Shown here: positions 1 through 11,200 of the stretch, one piece after another | Position numbering within the stretch: the first letter of the stretch is position 1 | Layout: every line of letters starts with the position of its first letter | Source: Manis javanica | Lineage: Eukaryota > Chordata > Mammalia > Pholidota > Manidae | Direction of reading: 5' to 3' | Assembly: GCF_040802235.1 (NCBI RefSeq) | Contig: NC_133169.1 | Coordinates: 43,407,034 to 43,471,033 of the forward strand | DNA length: 64,000 nucleotides | The notes under the pieces: model-generated | What the model was told of the DNA's origin: nothing | Database searches by the model: none | Seen by the model: only the letters and a program-made list of their open reading frames with translations | Position numbers and translations under genes: made by a program

Positions 1-1000
1 GTCCTCTATGGTCTTCATCCTCTTTGAGTTCAACTACTGTCATTTTAAGACTTGTATTTTGTATTTTATTTGTCTTTTTAAAGTTTCCCTGTTTTGTTAC
101 GTTTTCTACACCTTTGCATGTATGAGCTTTATCTGGTGGAACATTTTTATAAAAGCTGCTTTAAAGTTTTTGTGGAAACTTTCCAACAGGCACCATCTCA
201 GCATCAACTCCTGTGGTTACTTGGTCCTTGGGAACTTGAAGATTTCTGTTCCTTTAGGAACCAGGTAATTCTGGACTTCACCTTGCACAGTTCTTTGTAG
301 TTTGTAAAGACTGTGAGGTCTCATTTAAATCTTATAGAGAATGTTGAATGTCTTTTTAAAAACCTTTTTTCGCTGAAGTCATCCTGTGGGTTTATGTCAG
401 CAGTTTTCACCCGCCCCCTCTGTGCCGTGGTTTTGTTGCCTCTCATTGAGTATTTGCAGTGCTGTCTGCGTCGGTTCCCACGTCTGTCATCCAGGGAGAA
501 GTCCGAGCGTCTAGACGTCAAGCTCAGCACTCCACGTCCTCACTGTCCTCTCTGGGGTCAGATGAGCGCCTGCAGTTTCATGGCATCACTCACCTGAGGC
601 TTCCTGGCTCCGCCACCTTTCTGGAAAGTGACTCGTTTATTTCCATTTTCTGTCTCATGCCCAAAGAAGGAGTTTTAGATATCTTATTCTACCATGTATT
701 TTCTCCTAACACATGATGTCTGTGGCAAAACTGAAAAGGAAGAAAATGTGAGGGTTTTCACATCCTTTGGAGAACACAGCATCTCTGGAGAATAATAAAG
801 AGCCCCTGGTCCTCGGGGCACTGCTGCTGTCATTTCCACCATGCAGACGTGTGCTGGAAGAGGATGGCGCAGGAGGACCCAGGAAACCGCAAGGGGAGAT
901 TCCACATAGTTTCTGGGACATCAGGAGTTTCCTTAGTCCTTGAGGTAGATGTGGGAAGACTATCTTAGACATGTCTCTGTAAATGTCTGGTACTGATTGT
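1..1000. other. Non-genic sequence, probably old L1-derived in part
   Basis: I find no gene here. Short open frames of 60-100 codons occur on both strands but show no family resemblance. The stretch around 120-360 resembles the antisense of an old L1 5' region, judged from remembered repeat wording rather than alignment. The part around 400-620 is locally richer in CpG than its surroundings and I cannot classify it. Confidence 0.35.
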
Positions 1001-3010
1001 ACATTTTGCATCAATAACTTGCATCAGTGCCAGAGAAAGGTGGAGGAAAATATTGAAAACTTTCTGCTGGTTCATTAGTAGTTCAATTTCTGGTTTTCTT
1101 TGCACAATTGTCCTGCTGCCTTTTGCTTCCCAGAGCCATCACATATCTCCTCTGCTCACTCCATACTTAGTTAAGGCTGCATTCATCCCAAGAGAGAGCA
1201 TGGAGTGTGGCTGCACTTCCGTGACTCCGGCTGCAACCCCATCATCCCCCATGACACGTCACAGGTGAAGTGGAATGGCCTGAGCTGTGATACAGGATTC
1301 CTGTGGCTGCCCCTACTGTGCCTTTCTCCTATGTAAGTTGAAGAATGTCCGGGATAGGTGAGCAGTCTGACATGTGCATTCAGCTTTTTGAGACATTTGT
1401 CAAAACCAGGAAGGGTAGTTGCCCAGGTATTTCAGGACATCACTACATTACCAATGAATTCTTATTACCTGGGTACACCATATGGTTATATGCCCTATCC
1501 TGTTGCCTGCAATAATTGGTTCTCAATACTGTGGAAATCTGCAATGTCTGTATGGAATCCAGAAAATTCCTATGTTTGCTCTGGACATTGGCATACCCAA
1601 TAGTAGAAATTAGTGAGGATATCATATATGATATCCAGAAAGGTAACCTAGGACACCAAGTGTTCAACAACTAAGTTTGGAACTCCAAAACCAGTTAAAT
1701 ATCTTTGAAAATATGAGGTGATATCAGTTCTATAGAAAGTTTTGATAAATCTCTTAAGCAGGAGCATAAGTATAGAAAAAATCTTTGAGATTTTTCTCTT
1801 CCTTATGTCACATATAAACATAAATGTTATAACAATTACCTTTTATATCATTATTTGATCTATTCTTTTGTATGAACTGTGTAGAACATGGTTATGTTTT
1901 CAAATCTTTAAAAAATAAAATGCCATTCAAGTAACTAAACTTTTTAGTAATAAAACTTTTTAAACCAAATGCAAATTGTTTGGTTAGTTCTAGGTCCATC
2001 ATGTTAATTGCTGTATATTATTTCCCTGAATGAATGTGCCAAAGTGTATTCCCCCATTCTGATGCTGATGAACACTGACAGTGTTTATCATCTCCCTGTG
2101 CCAGCAATGCTGTTTCTCAACACAGTCAGCAATGTGCTTGGTAACCCACAACAGGTATTTCAGTTGGGTAAATACAAGGAGTGGAATTATTGATTTTAGG
2201 GTAAGTATATATTCAAAAGTAGCAGTTACTGACATATTTTCTCACCATTAGCATATACAAGTTGTTTGCTTCTCATCCGTCACACCATCTATCATTGTCA
2301 TTAAATTTGGCATTTTGGGTGGATATGTAATGGCTCATAATTGTGGTTTCAAATTGCAATTCCTTGAGATACAATAGTAGTCAATGCTGAATTTGAAGCT
2401 GTTGGCCCCTTGCCAACATCTCTGTATGTTCCCCATTCTGGTTCAAAATGATGACCTCTTACTGTAATCCTAGTGTCCTTCTGAGAGTAGCATCCGGTCC
2501 TAAAAACATGCTTGTCCCATTGTTTGTACATGGGGAGTCAATGCCCCTAGGAAAAACTTCACCCAATTACAAATAGAGTTGATAACAAGTACACAATTTC
2601 TTGCTCCCTGGTGAAGCAATTCGGAGACTTGTAGATGTTCCACAAAAATCACCAATGGGATTAAGTCTAATTAGACAACATGACATTTTCTGCCTACTGG
2701 GTCCATATCTGTTGAATAAATTCTCAGATAATTCAGCTTGTGAACACAAAAGTGAGTAAAAGTAGTATAAAAATTATCAGTAATCCACTTAATTTTCTCC
2801 ACTTTACCATATTTACAACATGTAGAAAGCTAAAGCTATTTTTAACTGAGAAATAAGAAGGAAAGACTTACTGGGAAATACGAAGGAAGATGGAGACCCT
2901 CACACTGGAATTTAGGGAAGGGAGTGAAGACTTAGTAAGTCTGGTACAGGAAGCAGGGACTAAGGAAAGGAAGTGTTTTTTTCACCATAGCAACCGGTCT
3001 TCATTTCCCT

Positions 3011-3042
3011 GTGTGTGTGTGTGTGTGCGCGCACGCACACTT
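3011..3042. repeat. (TG)n/(CA)n microsatellite
   Basis: An alternating TG run passes into GCGC and then CACACA. The paralogous position in arm B, about 27.87 kb read on the other strand, also carries a short CA run, so the repeat predates the duplication. Confidence 0.85.
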
Positions 3043-4289
3043 ATGTACTCCTGCACTTGTGTGTGTATGTACTTTCTATTTTTGGATTTATATTTTGAAT
3101 AGTTACCTTAATTTGGAGACAAGACATAGACAGCGATTGTCACAGTATAGGCACATGAAATACATCATGAGTTGCCAGTAAGAATGTAACACAGAATATA
3201 AAGCTCTCTTTCTTATTTTGCTCTTCTATCTCTTGGTCAGAGATCCACTTCTTATATATTTTTATCTTGTTTTGGGGGAATATGAAATATTCAGTATTTT
3301 GTTTGTATGACATGGAGAACATGATCTTACATTGAAGTAAAACCTCTTAGAAACATACAGTCCCACTCTATTTATGCCAAAAAGAGGTGATCTAAATGCC
3401 ATATTGGCTAGTTTGAATGTTGACATCGTTACTCTTCAAAATTGCAGTGCTAAATGCAATTTACTTAGTTTTCATTAAGAAAACCTATATTCATTGCTTT
3501 GAAGCTGATAAGTACTTTACTTTTTTCACTTTATATTTTTGTAGTCATAGTTTTAGTTCTTTTAAGTCCTAGGGTGCATCATGATTTATAAATAAATTCT
3601 TACGGGAGACTTTTATGGGATTTTAAAGTTACCAAGAGAATTCATGTTGACAAACAGCTCAGATGTTTGTCATGCCCACATACTAGCAGGGCGCGACATT
3701 AAAGCCACTAACAGAGTCATATTCTTGATGCTGAAATAGTGACTATGGACATGCAGAAGGTCCATTTGCTCTCCCGTAGGTGTGTATTTCCCCTCCTCCC
3801 TTCTCTTTGGATTTGCTCCTATTTGTCTCCACCTCGTATTGCTCGATACTGTCCTTGCTTCTTTCTTACTCAATCTATCACTCCATCTGATACTGTTTTA
3901 ATAAGCAGCACACTTGAAAGGGTAAAAGACTTTCAACAGTCGAAATTATTTTTTAAGGAAGAAAATCTTCATCAGGAGTATTCCTTTACACATTAGTGCA
4001 TCATTTATCTGCCAGTACCATGGAGACTAATTAAGAAGTTATTTTACTAATTACTTTATTATTAATGAATCCCTGGGAACAATATGTAATTTGAATTTAC
4101 AGTGGATTGACAATGGAAAGTTTAGGTATAGGAATTATTGTGGAGAAATGGAGACACATAATTTATAATAGCATCATTTTTCCTAGCATTACTGAGATAT
4201 AGCCTATATAACACTGTATAAGGCTTAGGTGTAAAACATGATAGCTTGATACACATATATTCTGTGATATATTTGCCACCGTCAGGTTG

Positions 4290-4985
4290 GATAACATGTC
4301 CATCAGCTCTGTTGTGACACTATCCTTTCTCGGTCATGTTTCTTGGCTGCCTTATCACATATTACCTGTTCATACGTGTATGCTCATATCTGGCATCTTA
4401 ATTCTATTCCATTGGTCTATATGTCTGTTATTATGCACATTTATAAAATGGTTCCATACTCTTTTGAATAACACAGCTTCATAATATTGTTTCAATTAAA
4501 GAAAAATGATGTCTATTTTGATCTTTTCTCAGTATTGCTTGTGATTTAAGTTTCTATTATATTCCATATAGTGTGGAGAGTTTTGACTTCTATTTAAGTA
4601 AGCAAGGACACTGGAATTTTGATATGAATTTCTTTGAATCTGTAGATAGCTTTGGGTGGTATGGACATGTTAACAATATGAATTGGGATATCTTATGTAT
4701 TTGTATGTTTTAAATTTCTCTCACTAATGTCTTACACTTTTCAGTATGCAGATGTTATACTTTCTTGGTTAAACATATTCAAAATATATTTGTGATGCTA
4801 TTGTAAATGGGAATATCATTTCCTTTATAGCTAGCTAATTATTTATTTATGAAAATGCATTAGATATTTATATGTGTATTTGCACTCTCTGAGTTTACTT
4901 TATTAGTTTACTGATTCAACAGTTTTTGGTTGAATCTTAAGGATTTTCTTTCTCTTGTTTATGTCTATTTATTGATGTGCATACA
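4290..4985 (-). mobile_element. Old L1 ORF2-derived fragment, antisense
   Basis: The plus strand reads like the complement of an L1 ORF2 segment, with the characteristic wording around the 'ATTCCATTGGTCTATATGTC' stretch near 4405 and around 4620-4690. No open frame survives. It occupies a part of arm A with no counterpart in arm B, so it may have replaced or separated the DNA corresponding to B 26.2-27.0 kb. Confidence 0.65.
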
Positions 4986-5086
4986 ATAAAATGCACACGT
5001 CTTTATGTACAGGGTCTATATTGGATGGTCAATTTGGTTTCTTGTGGTGGGATTAACAGCTGAGACATAAAAGTAAATGTCTCATG

Positions 5087-5247
5087 GTTGATCTCTTGCA
5101 TCTTGCTGCACTGATGGACAGTTACTGCATTGGGGTGTGGGTGGGGACTTAATAATATGGGTAAATGTAGTAACCACATTGTTTTTTCATGTGAAACCTT
5201 CATAAGTATGTATATTAATCAGACCTTAATAAAAAATTAAAAAAAAG
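5087..5247 (+). mobile_element. Short 5'-truncated L1 3' end with 18-bp target-site duplication
   Basis: This 161-bp insert has an L1 3'-UTR-like body and ends in an A-rich tail. It is flanked by a perfect 18-bp direct repeat, AAAAGTAAATGTCTCATG, at 5069-5086 and 5248-5265. A 5' truncation, an A-rich tail and a perfect duplication of this size are hallmarks of L1 target-primed reverse transcription. It contains no coding sequence. Confidence 0.85.
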
Positions 5248-5526
5248 AAAAGTAAATGTCTCATGTTAATATGTTTGTTCTCATCTAATGGACTGCTCTC
5301 CATTTCCTTTTTGTAATTAACAAATCCATGTATTATTATTTTATATAATGAGGACTGGATTCTTTCATACCATATGCAAACTCTATGACAGGTAATAAAA
5401 TGAGAAATAATACAAAGCAAATATAAGATTTAAAATGCTAAAGTAGCACTATTACTTTACTTCTTTTTTAAGGACTATATGGATTTCCCCACTGTATAAA
5501 GTCAAATGACAGACAGTTGACCTGTC

Positions 5527-5971
5527 TGTAGATACCCCAGCAGTTAACCTTGCTGCAATTTAGTTCCTGCTTAAGCTTCATCTGTAGCTAAAACCAATCT
5601 GAGAGAAAAGAACAATAGGTGCTGCCTCTTGGAATCTGGTGTGAGTCATGAGCGGTGTGACAAGGACTGCAAGCAGTTCTCGGGATCCTTCCTGAGGCAA
5701 ACCCAGATGAGGAGCACACCGTGAGGCTCACGTTTCCAGATGACTTTACGGGACACGAGAAACTCTAAGAGGTGATTAGTTTACAGTTGTTTAGCTTGAT
5801 GAAAAAGCTCATCCTATATTCATGAATCGATGCCTGTCTTTTTGCTTGCTGTAACTTAGTTAAAGCGCGGGAGCGCGGACTTGGCGCTCAGTAACCAGAG
5901 GAAGTCTAAACCCTCTGCATTAAACGTCATTCTGACTCGGTTTCTCATTTTTGCGGTCCTCAACTGCAGCA
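5527..5971 (+). mobile_element. Solo LTR present only in arm A
   Basis: A 445-bp block begins TGTAGATACC and ends TGCAGCA, so it has TG...CA termini. It is flanked by CCTGTC (5521-5526) and CCAGTC (5972-5977), a six-base duplication with one mismatch. At the same place arms B (about 25.95 kb, inverted) and C (about 34.95 kb) run uninterrupted through GACCTGCCACT-like sequence. A polyadenylation signal ATTAAA lies at 5919-5924, favouring plus orientation, and a CpG-rich patch lies near 5865-5890. A six-base duplication is typical of class II (betaretrovirus-like) elements. The exact family was not identified. Confidence 0.75.
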
Positions 5972-5977
5972 CCAGTC

Positions 5978-7277
5978 ACTACTATGAGTATCCCTGGAAT
6001 GCTGTACATGATATATTTCAAGACAATGCTGACTTTTGGAAAATGAAATTGTTTCCGAAGCATAGCAGGCAAGGTGCACACAGCCTAGCTGATGCGATAC
6101 AAGTACACATGATGATACAATCATTTCATAAAGATTTGAAAATGACTTGGAAAATTAATTACAGTCCAGAGAGGGGGTTATAACAGGATGTCTTTGAGTA
6201 ATGTAAGAACAATTCGGAAGTGATAAAGGAAAGACAGAATGCAGAAAAGAGGAGGAGAAAGATATTGAACCCCAAGAGTAAAAAGAGAAACAGAAATGCA
6301 GAGAGAGACCATCTGACAGGGGACTAAATCTTTAAGGTAATTGGGATTCCAGGGTTGAGGAAAACTCTGGAGAAAATGATCCACGATTGTAGATAAAAAA
6401 TGTATCACATAAGAAGCATTGAGAGAAAACATTCATATTTCCAGAGGTGACAGGAATGGAGTGTGCAGGGTACACTGTCCACTCTGAGTCAACAGCTCTC
6501 TAGTCACACTGAACAGAACATCTGGTCTCAAGGCAAAGCAGAGTCTACTTTCAGGAATTTTTGTTTGTGTAGTTGGGGAAAACTGATACCAAAATTCATG
6601 GCAGCTGGTAATGTGTGTGTGTGTTAGAAGATACTGTTTCTGATTTTGAACACGTTGAAGGGAAGATGACAGTAATATACTGAACTGAAGTAGTTATCCA
6701 AATCCAGGATAAAGTAAGTCCTCTCTGGAGAGACAAGCAGATCTGAGAATGTACAGGGTCACTAGAAAAGGGGGAAAAGCAGGTAAATAGTAAGTGGAAG
6801 CAAAAACTGAAAGAGAATGAGTGAAGTGATAATGTTATGGACACAAGGCATAGGCATTCACTCACATAAGGCAAAGAATTGAAGAAAATCTGTGGGTAGA
6901 CATTTAGATATAGATTTGAAAGTAGATATAAAAAATTAATAATGGTATTGGTATAGCTATGGTTATGGGTATGGATGTGAACATAAATCCAAATTAACTG
7001 AGAAGGCTCAGTTTATCTTTCTATATTAGTGTTCTCTGCTATTCGTGAAAATTCCTGTTATGGGATGATATACATTAAGTTTCCACTAGATTGAGATAGA
7101 CATATACATACATACATATGTAGACTAACAGATGAAATTTATGTCTATCTATGCATCTGTATAAATTTCAATGTGCCTTTAAATATTTATTCTGTGTCAA
7201 TTAAAATTATTTTATATGAATTCTTCCTATAAATTTATTCTAAATGAGTATTGAGTCATTAATTTTTACTCTTACAC
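5978..7277. other. Sequence 3' of OR copy A, shared with copies B and C
   Basis: No gene is seen. The stretch aligns by eye with 34.94-36.28 kb in the same orientation and with 24.60-25.96 kb inverted. It includes a short GT run near 6613-6624 whose B counterpart is greatly expanded. Any OR 3' UTR would lie at its right-hand end, but I could not fix a polyadenylation site. Confidence 0.6.
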
Positions 7278-8219
7278 TCACTGTAAACATGCACAGTGAC
7301 ATAAGACCCTGCTGAGTGCCCTTTTCACCTCTGTGTTCCTCAAGCTGTAGATCATGGGGTTTAGCATTGGGGTGACAACCCCATAGAGCATGGCAATGAG
7401 TCTGTCCCTGTCTGGGGAGTGGTGACTTGAAGAGGGACGAATGTAGGTGAAGATGGCTGTGCCATAGAATAAACAGACCACCAGGAGGTGGGAGGCACAT
7501 GTGGAAAAGGCTTTGCGCTTCCCTTCCACTGACTGGATCTTTAGGATGGTGGATATGATGTATACATAAGAGATGAAGGTGGTTAGGAAGGCACCAATTC
7601 CCGAGATACCTGCTACCACTAAAACAAGCATTTCTGCCATGTAGGTGGATGAGCAGGAGAGGGCCACCACTGGGGGGATGTCACAGTAGTACTGGTTAAC
7701 CCGATTGGACTTGCAGAAAGACAGGCGGAAGGTGGACACTGTGTGGAGGAGGGAATTGAGAAACCCTGCTGCCCAGGTCCCACCTATAAGCTGGGCACAG
7801 TGAGCCTTGGTCATGATGAGGGTGTAACGGAGGGGGAAGCAGATGGCCACGTACCGGTCATAAGCCATGACAGCGAGAAGGAAGACTTCAGTCCCTGCCA
7901 GGGCCACCAGGAAATAAAGCTGCAAAGCACAGCCCAGGAAGGAAATGCTGTGATCCCCAGTCAAGAGATTGTCCAGCATCTTGGGGACAGTAGCTGATGG
8001 GCAGAATATGTCTAAGAGGGACAGATTGGCCAGGAAGTAATACATGGGAGTGTGCAGCGTTTTCTCCATCCCGATGGCCAAGAGAATGGCCCCATTTCCC
8101 ACCAAAGTGACCTGATAGGTGACGGCAAAGACCACAAAGAGAGGATAGCGCACCTCGGGGAGGTCAGAGAGCCCCGCGAGGACAAAGTGAGTCACGGGGG
8201 TGAGATTGTAGCCTTCCAT
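7278..8219 (-). CDS. Intact class II olfactory receptor (copy A)
   Basis: This encodes a 313-residue seven-transmembrane odorant receptor, a rhodopsin-like GPCR that in olfactory neurons couples to the olfactory G protein at the ciliary membrane. Visible signatures: N-terminal glycosylation site N5-L-T; GN at 41-42 in TM1; LHTPMYYFL at 55-63; MAYDRYVAIC at 118-127 closing TM3; C97 and C179 for the conserved disulphide, with C169 and C189 as further loop-2 cysteines; SY at 217-218 in TM5; KAFSTCASH at 236-244 opening TM6; PMLNPMIY at 284-291 in TM7. Length is typical. I chose the ATG at 8217-8219: the frame is open upstream only through a pyrimidine tract and CAG that look like a 3' splice site. 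The general pattern resembles OR5V/OR10-type receptors, but the subfamily is unverified. It is the best-preserved of three local paralogues. Confidence 0.93.
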   Translation of the reverse strand: MEGYNLTPVTHFVLAGLSDLPEVRYPLFVVFAVTYQVTLVGNGAILLAIGMEKTLHTPMYYFLANLSLLDIFCPSATVPKMLDNLLTGDHSISFLGCALQLYFLVALAGTEVFLLAVMAYDRYVAICFPLRYTLIMTKAHCAQLIGGTWAAGFLNSLLHTVSTFRLSFCKSNRVNQYYCDIPPVVALSCSSTYMAEMLVLVVAGISGIGAFLTTFISYVYIISTILKIQSVEGKRKAFSTCASHLLVVCLFYGTAIFTYIRPSSSHHSPDRDRLIAMLYGVVTPMLNPMIYSLRNTEVKRALSRVLCHCACLQ

Positions 8220-8242
8220 CTCCTCTCTCCACAGTAGTGTCT

Positions 8243-8262
8243 CTGGAGGGAAGGAAGGCAAA
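8243..8262 (-). promoter_or_regulatory. Putative 3' splice site before OR copy A
   Basis: On the minus strand a pyrimidine-rich tract ends in CCCTCCAG 23 bases before the chosen ATG. OR transcripts usually join non-coding 5' exons to a single coding exon, so this is the likely acceptor. The same arrangement is kept in copies B (AG at 23626-23627) and C (AG at 37230-37231). Confidence 0.6.
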
Positions 8263-11200
8263 AAAATGGGTTGTAGACAAAAGCCAAGGGGACTATTGAT
8301 TAAAAATTTGGTAAATCACTCTTGCATGGCTGATGATGATATGGTAGCCATTTTTAATTAGAGATCCCAACTATTAGAACTACTATTAAAAACACCTACT
8401 CATTTCATGTCGTTTTTGGAATACTAATCTTCAGTTCTTTACAATAAGTCAGCCCTCTGAGACCCTAAGGAAATGTTTAAATATTCATCTTCTCAGTAAA
8501 AATTCTTGTGAGCCTTTTACCAATATTTGGGATTTCACAATTCAGTGAGAGCTACTTCTGTGTTCTTCACACCTAGTTGGTCATTTACCTTATTTTCCTT
8601 TGTAGTATCTCAGCAAGATAATTTTATGCACTATCTTAATTTTAAGTAACTCAAAGGCAGAAGCTATGTATTTTACAAGGTATATAATTTTTTAATATAC
8701 TTCTTTCACAATATTTTATTGGCTTTAGTTGTACAACAGAGTGACTCAATAGTAACACACATAGTAAGTGTAGATCCCCTGTTACCATACCACAATATTA
8801 CAATATTATAGGTTATATTCTCTATTTGTACTTCCATTCCTATGACTAATTCATTTTATAATTTGAAGTTTTACTTCCTTATCCCTTTCACAATTTCTGC
8901 CATTTTCCCACCTCCTGATTTCACTTATATGTACAACACAAACCCCACTAAATAATAAATAAATACATCTTATTTAATATTAATAACTGTTAGCAACTAG
9001 TAGATATAGACATATAACAAAAGAGTAATTATTTGTGTGTGTAGAAGAATTAATGTTGTGTCTTCTGCTTAGACAAAGTATATATGTTCATAATAATACA
9101 TATGGAAATGCTTTTATGTCTTAGAATTTTAATCATTTGACTATTAATTTTAACAGGTATTTTCCAGAATTAGTATAGTTTGATAAATTTAAATAGTCTA
9201 TAAAATTTAACAAAACAAAACAGAAATAGACTCATAAACAGAAAATAGACTGTTGGTTATCATGATAGGCAAGTGAAATAGTTGCAGATAATAAAGAGTC
9301 ACAGACTTCAATTAATTTAGTCACAGGGATGAAAATACAGCATAGGTAATATAACTAATAATATAGCAATATATTTATGGTGACCTGTGATAACTACACT
9401 TACTGTGATGAGCATTTCTTAAAGTGTACAATTGTTGGATCACTTTGTTGTTTTCTGAAATCAACATAATACTGTTAATCATCTATATTTCAATACAGGT
9501 TTTTAGGAATAAAGGAGGAATAAAATGGTTGCTAGTGTCTAAATGTGAATGAAACTAAATACAAATATATTCACATAACACTCAAAACCCACTCTCCTCA
9601 AAACAAACATTTCAACATGTCTGTATTCAAGGAAATATGAGACCACAAACATCATGGGTGATTGAAGCTCTTGTTCATATCAACTCCTTTAATTTTTAAA
9701 TTGCTTTTGTATATATTTAAAAAGTCCTCATAATCATAAATGCAAGACTATGAAAACAACCTAGCTGAAGGTCTCAAAATCCATACTTCTGTGGATGGTT
9801 CTGTCACATTGAAAAAAAACCATATGATTTTTAGTATCAGACATGGATGATGGAGATAGAGGAAGATGATTAGATAATAAAATGCAAACTTCATTTTCAA
9901 TGGTTCCCCTCCACATTTATTTTGTCTACTGGAATTTACTAATGATACATTTGCTCAGATAAAATGTATAGTATAAGTAATACAAATTATATATAATGAT
10001 TTATTTTTACAAATGGAATGAAATCATTTTCTACCAGCTTTCTTTAATGCAACATTTCTTTGTATCTCTTTTCTTTCTTCCTTCCTTCCTCCTGTCTTTC
10101 TGTTTTTTGAAACTTGCAGAACTCATTTTGGTTGGCAATCTTTTTAAAATCTTACTTTATCTGATTTAGCTTATAAGACTCCTAAACTATTGTATATCTA
10201 CCTTAGGGCTACTTCCCCTTAACTTTATTTAAGTGAAATATAGTTAATCTACAATGTTATATTAGTCTCTGTGTCTAACATAGTGTTTTGACAATTCCAT
10301 ACTTTGCTAAATGCTCACCATGATAAATGTAGATAATATCTGTAGGTAGTATCATACAAACATTTCACAATATTTTTTACTATATTCCCTGTGCTGTACT
10401 TTTATCCCTGTGCCTAATTTATTTTATAATTGGAAGCCTGCACCTCTTTACCCCCTTCACCCACTTTGACCACCCTCCCATCCCTCTTCCCCATGTGCTA
10501 TTTAATGGAGGAACTCTGATGTTACTTGTGGGATGATTTTATTCTTTCCTCAATCCGCAGCAGGTCTGGGTCATGTGTGGGAGGGAAAGAAAATGTATTT
10601 CATGATGTCAAAGTTGTGAAATTTAGAAAAGAAAATGACTATAATAACCACAAAGTGCTTGGATATCATTATTCATTCAGCAGGTTTTTAGTGAGTGAAT
10701 TAAAATGTTTGAAACAAAAACAATCTACCTTGTCAATTTACATGTCAATTCACAAATTCTCAAATGTCAAAATTCTACAGAGCAATACAATTTCATTTTT
10801 CTACATCTTTACAAATTCATTTTCTGAAAATATTTTAGAAAGTTTTGAAATTTTTCAAGGTACTTTCTATTACAAGAAAAATTAATATCTTGATACATTA
10901 AATATTAAGTTCTACTTGAAATGCTCATTTTACTTTAAATCTCTACTTATTAATTTGACTCTTGGTTTTACAAGGATTATTAGAAATAAACCGAAACATT
11001 CTCAGAAATACATAAGTTAGTTCTATATCAGGTTATATAATCAATATGCATTATTTCAAATAATATACTACTCTAAATTTTGTACTTTGTTGCCTTAATT
11101 TTAAATCAAACTTCTGTTCTTGGCATAAAATGTGCAGAGTTTGTTCATTTGGGGAGAAAACTTGTGTTCACATTAACAGCACCTTTCTTGTGAATCAAAT

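Noticed and set aside
313-1014. Overlapping frames of 70-102 codons on both strands
   Set aside because: No motif and no codon pattern; they are chance frames in moderately GC-rich sequence.
7743-8237. Plus-strand frames opposite OR copy A, repeated opposite copies B and C
   Set aside because: They are complements of the OR coding exon, kept open only by the composition of the sense strand.
7278-8261. 327-codon version of OR copy A
   Set aside because: Its first codon is TTG and the extra 14 codons cover a pyrimidine tract and AG that look like a splice acceptor; the conserved ATG gives the standard length.
10526-10885. 119-codon plus-strand frame with paralogous short frames at 21045-21341 and 39584-39835
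   Set aside because: Similarity among the three comes from the segmental duplication. The frames differ in length and are disrupted, the composition is AT-rich and no domain is visible.
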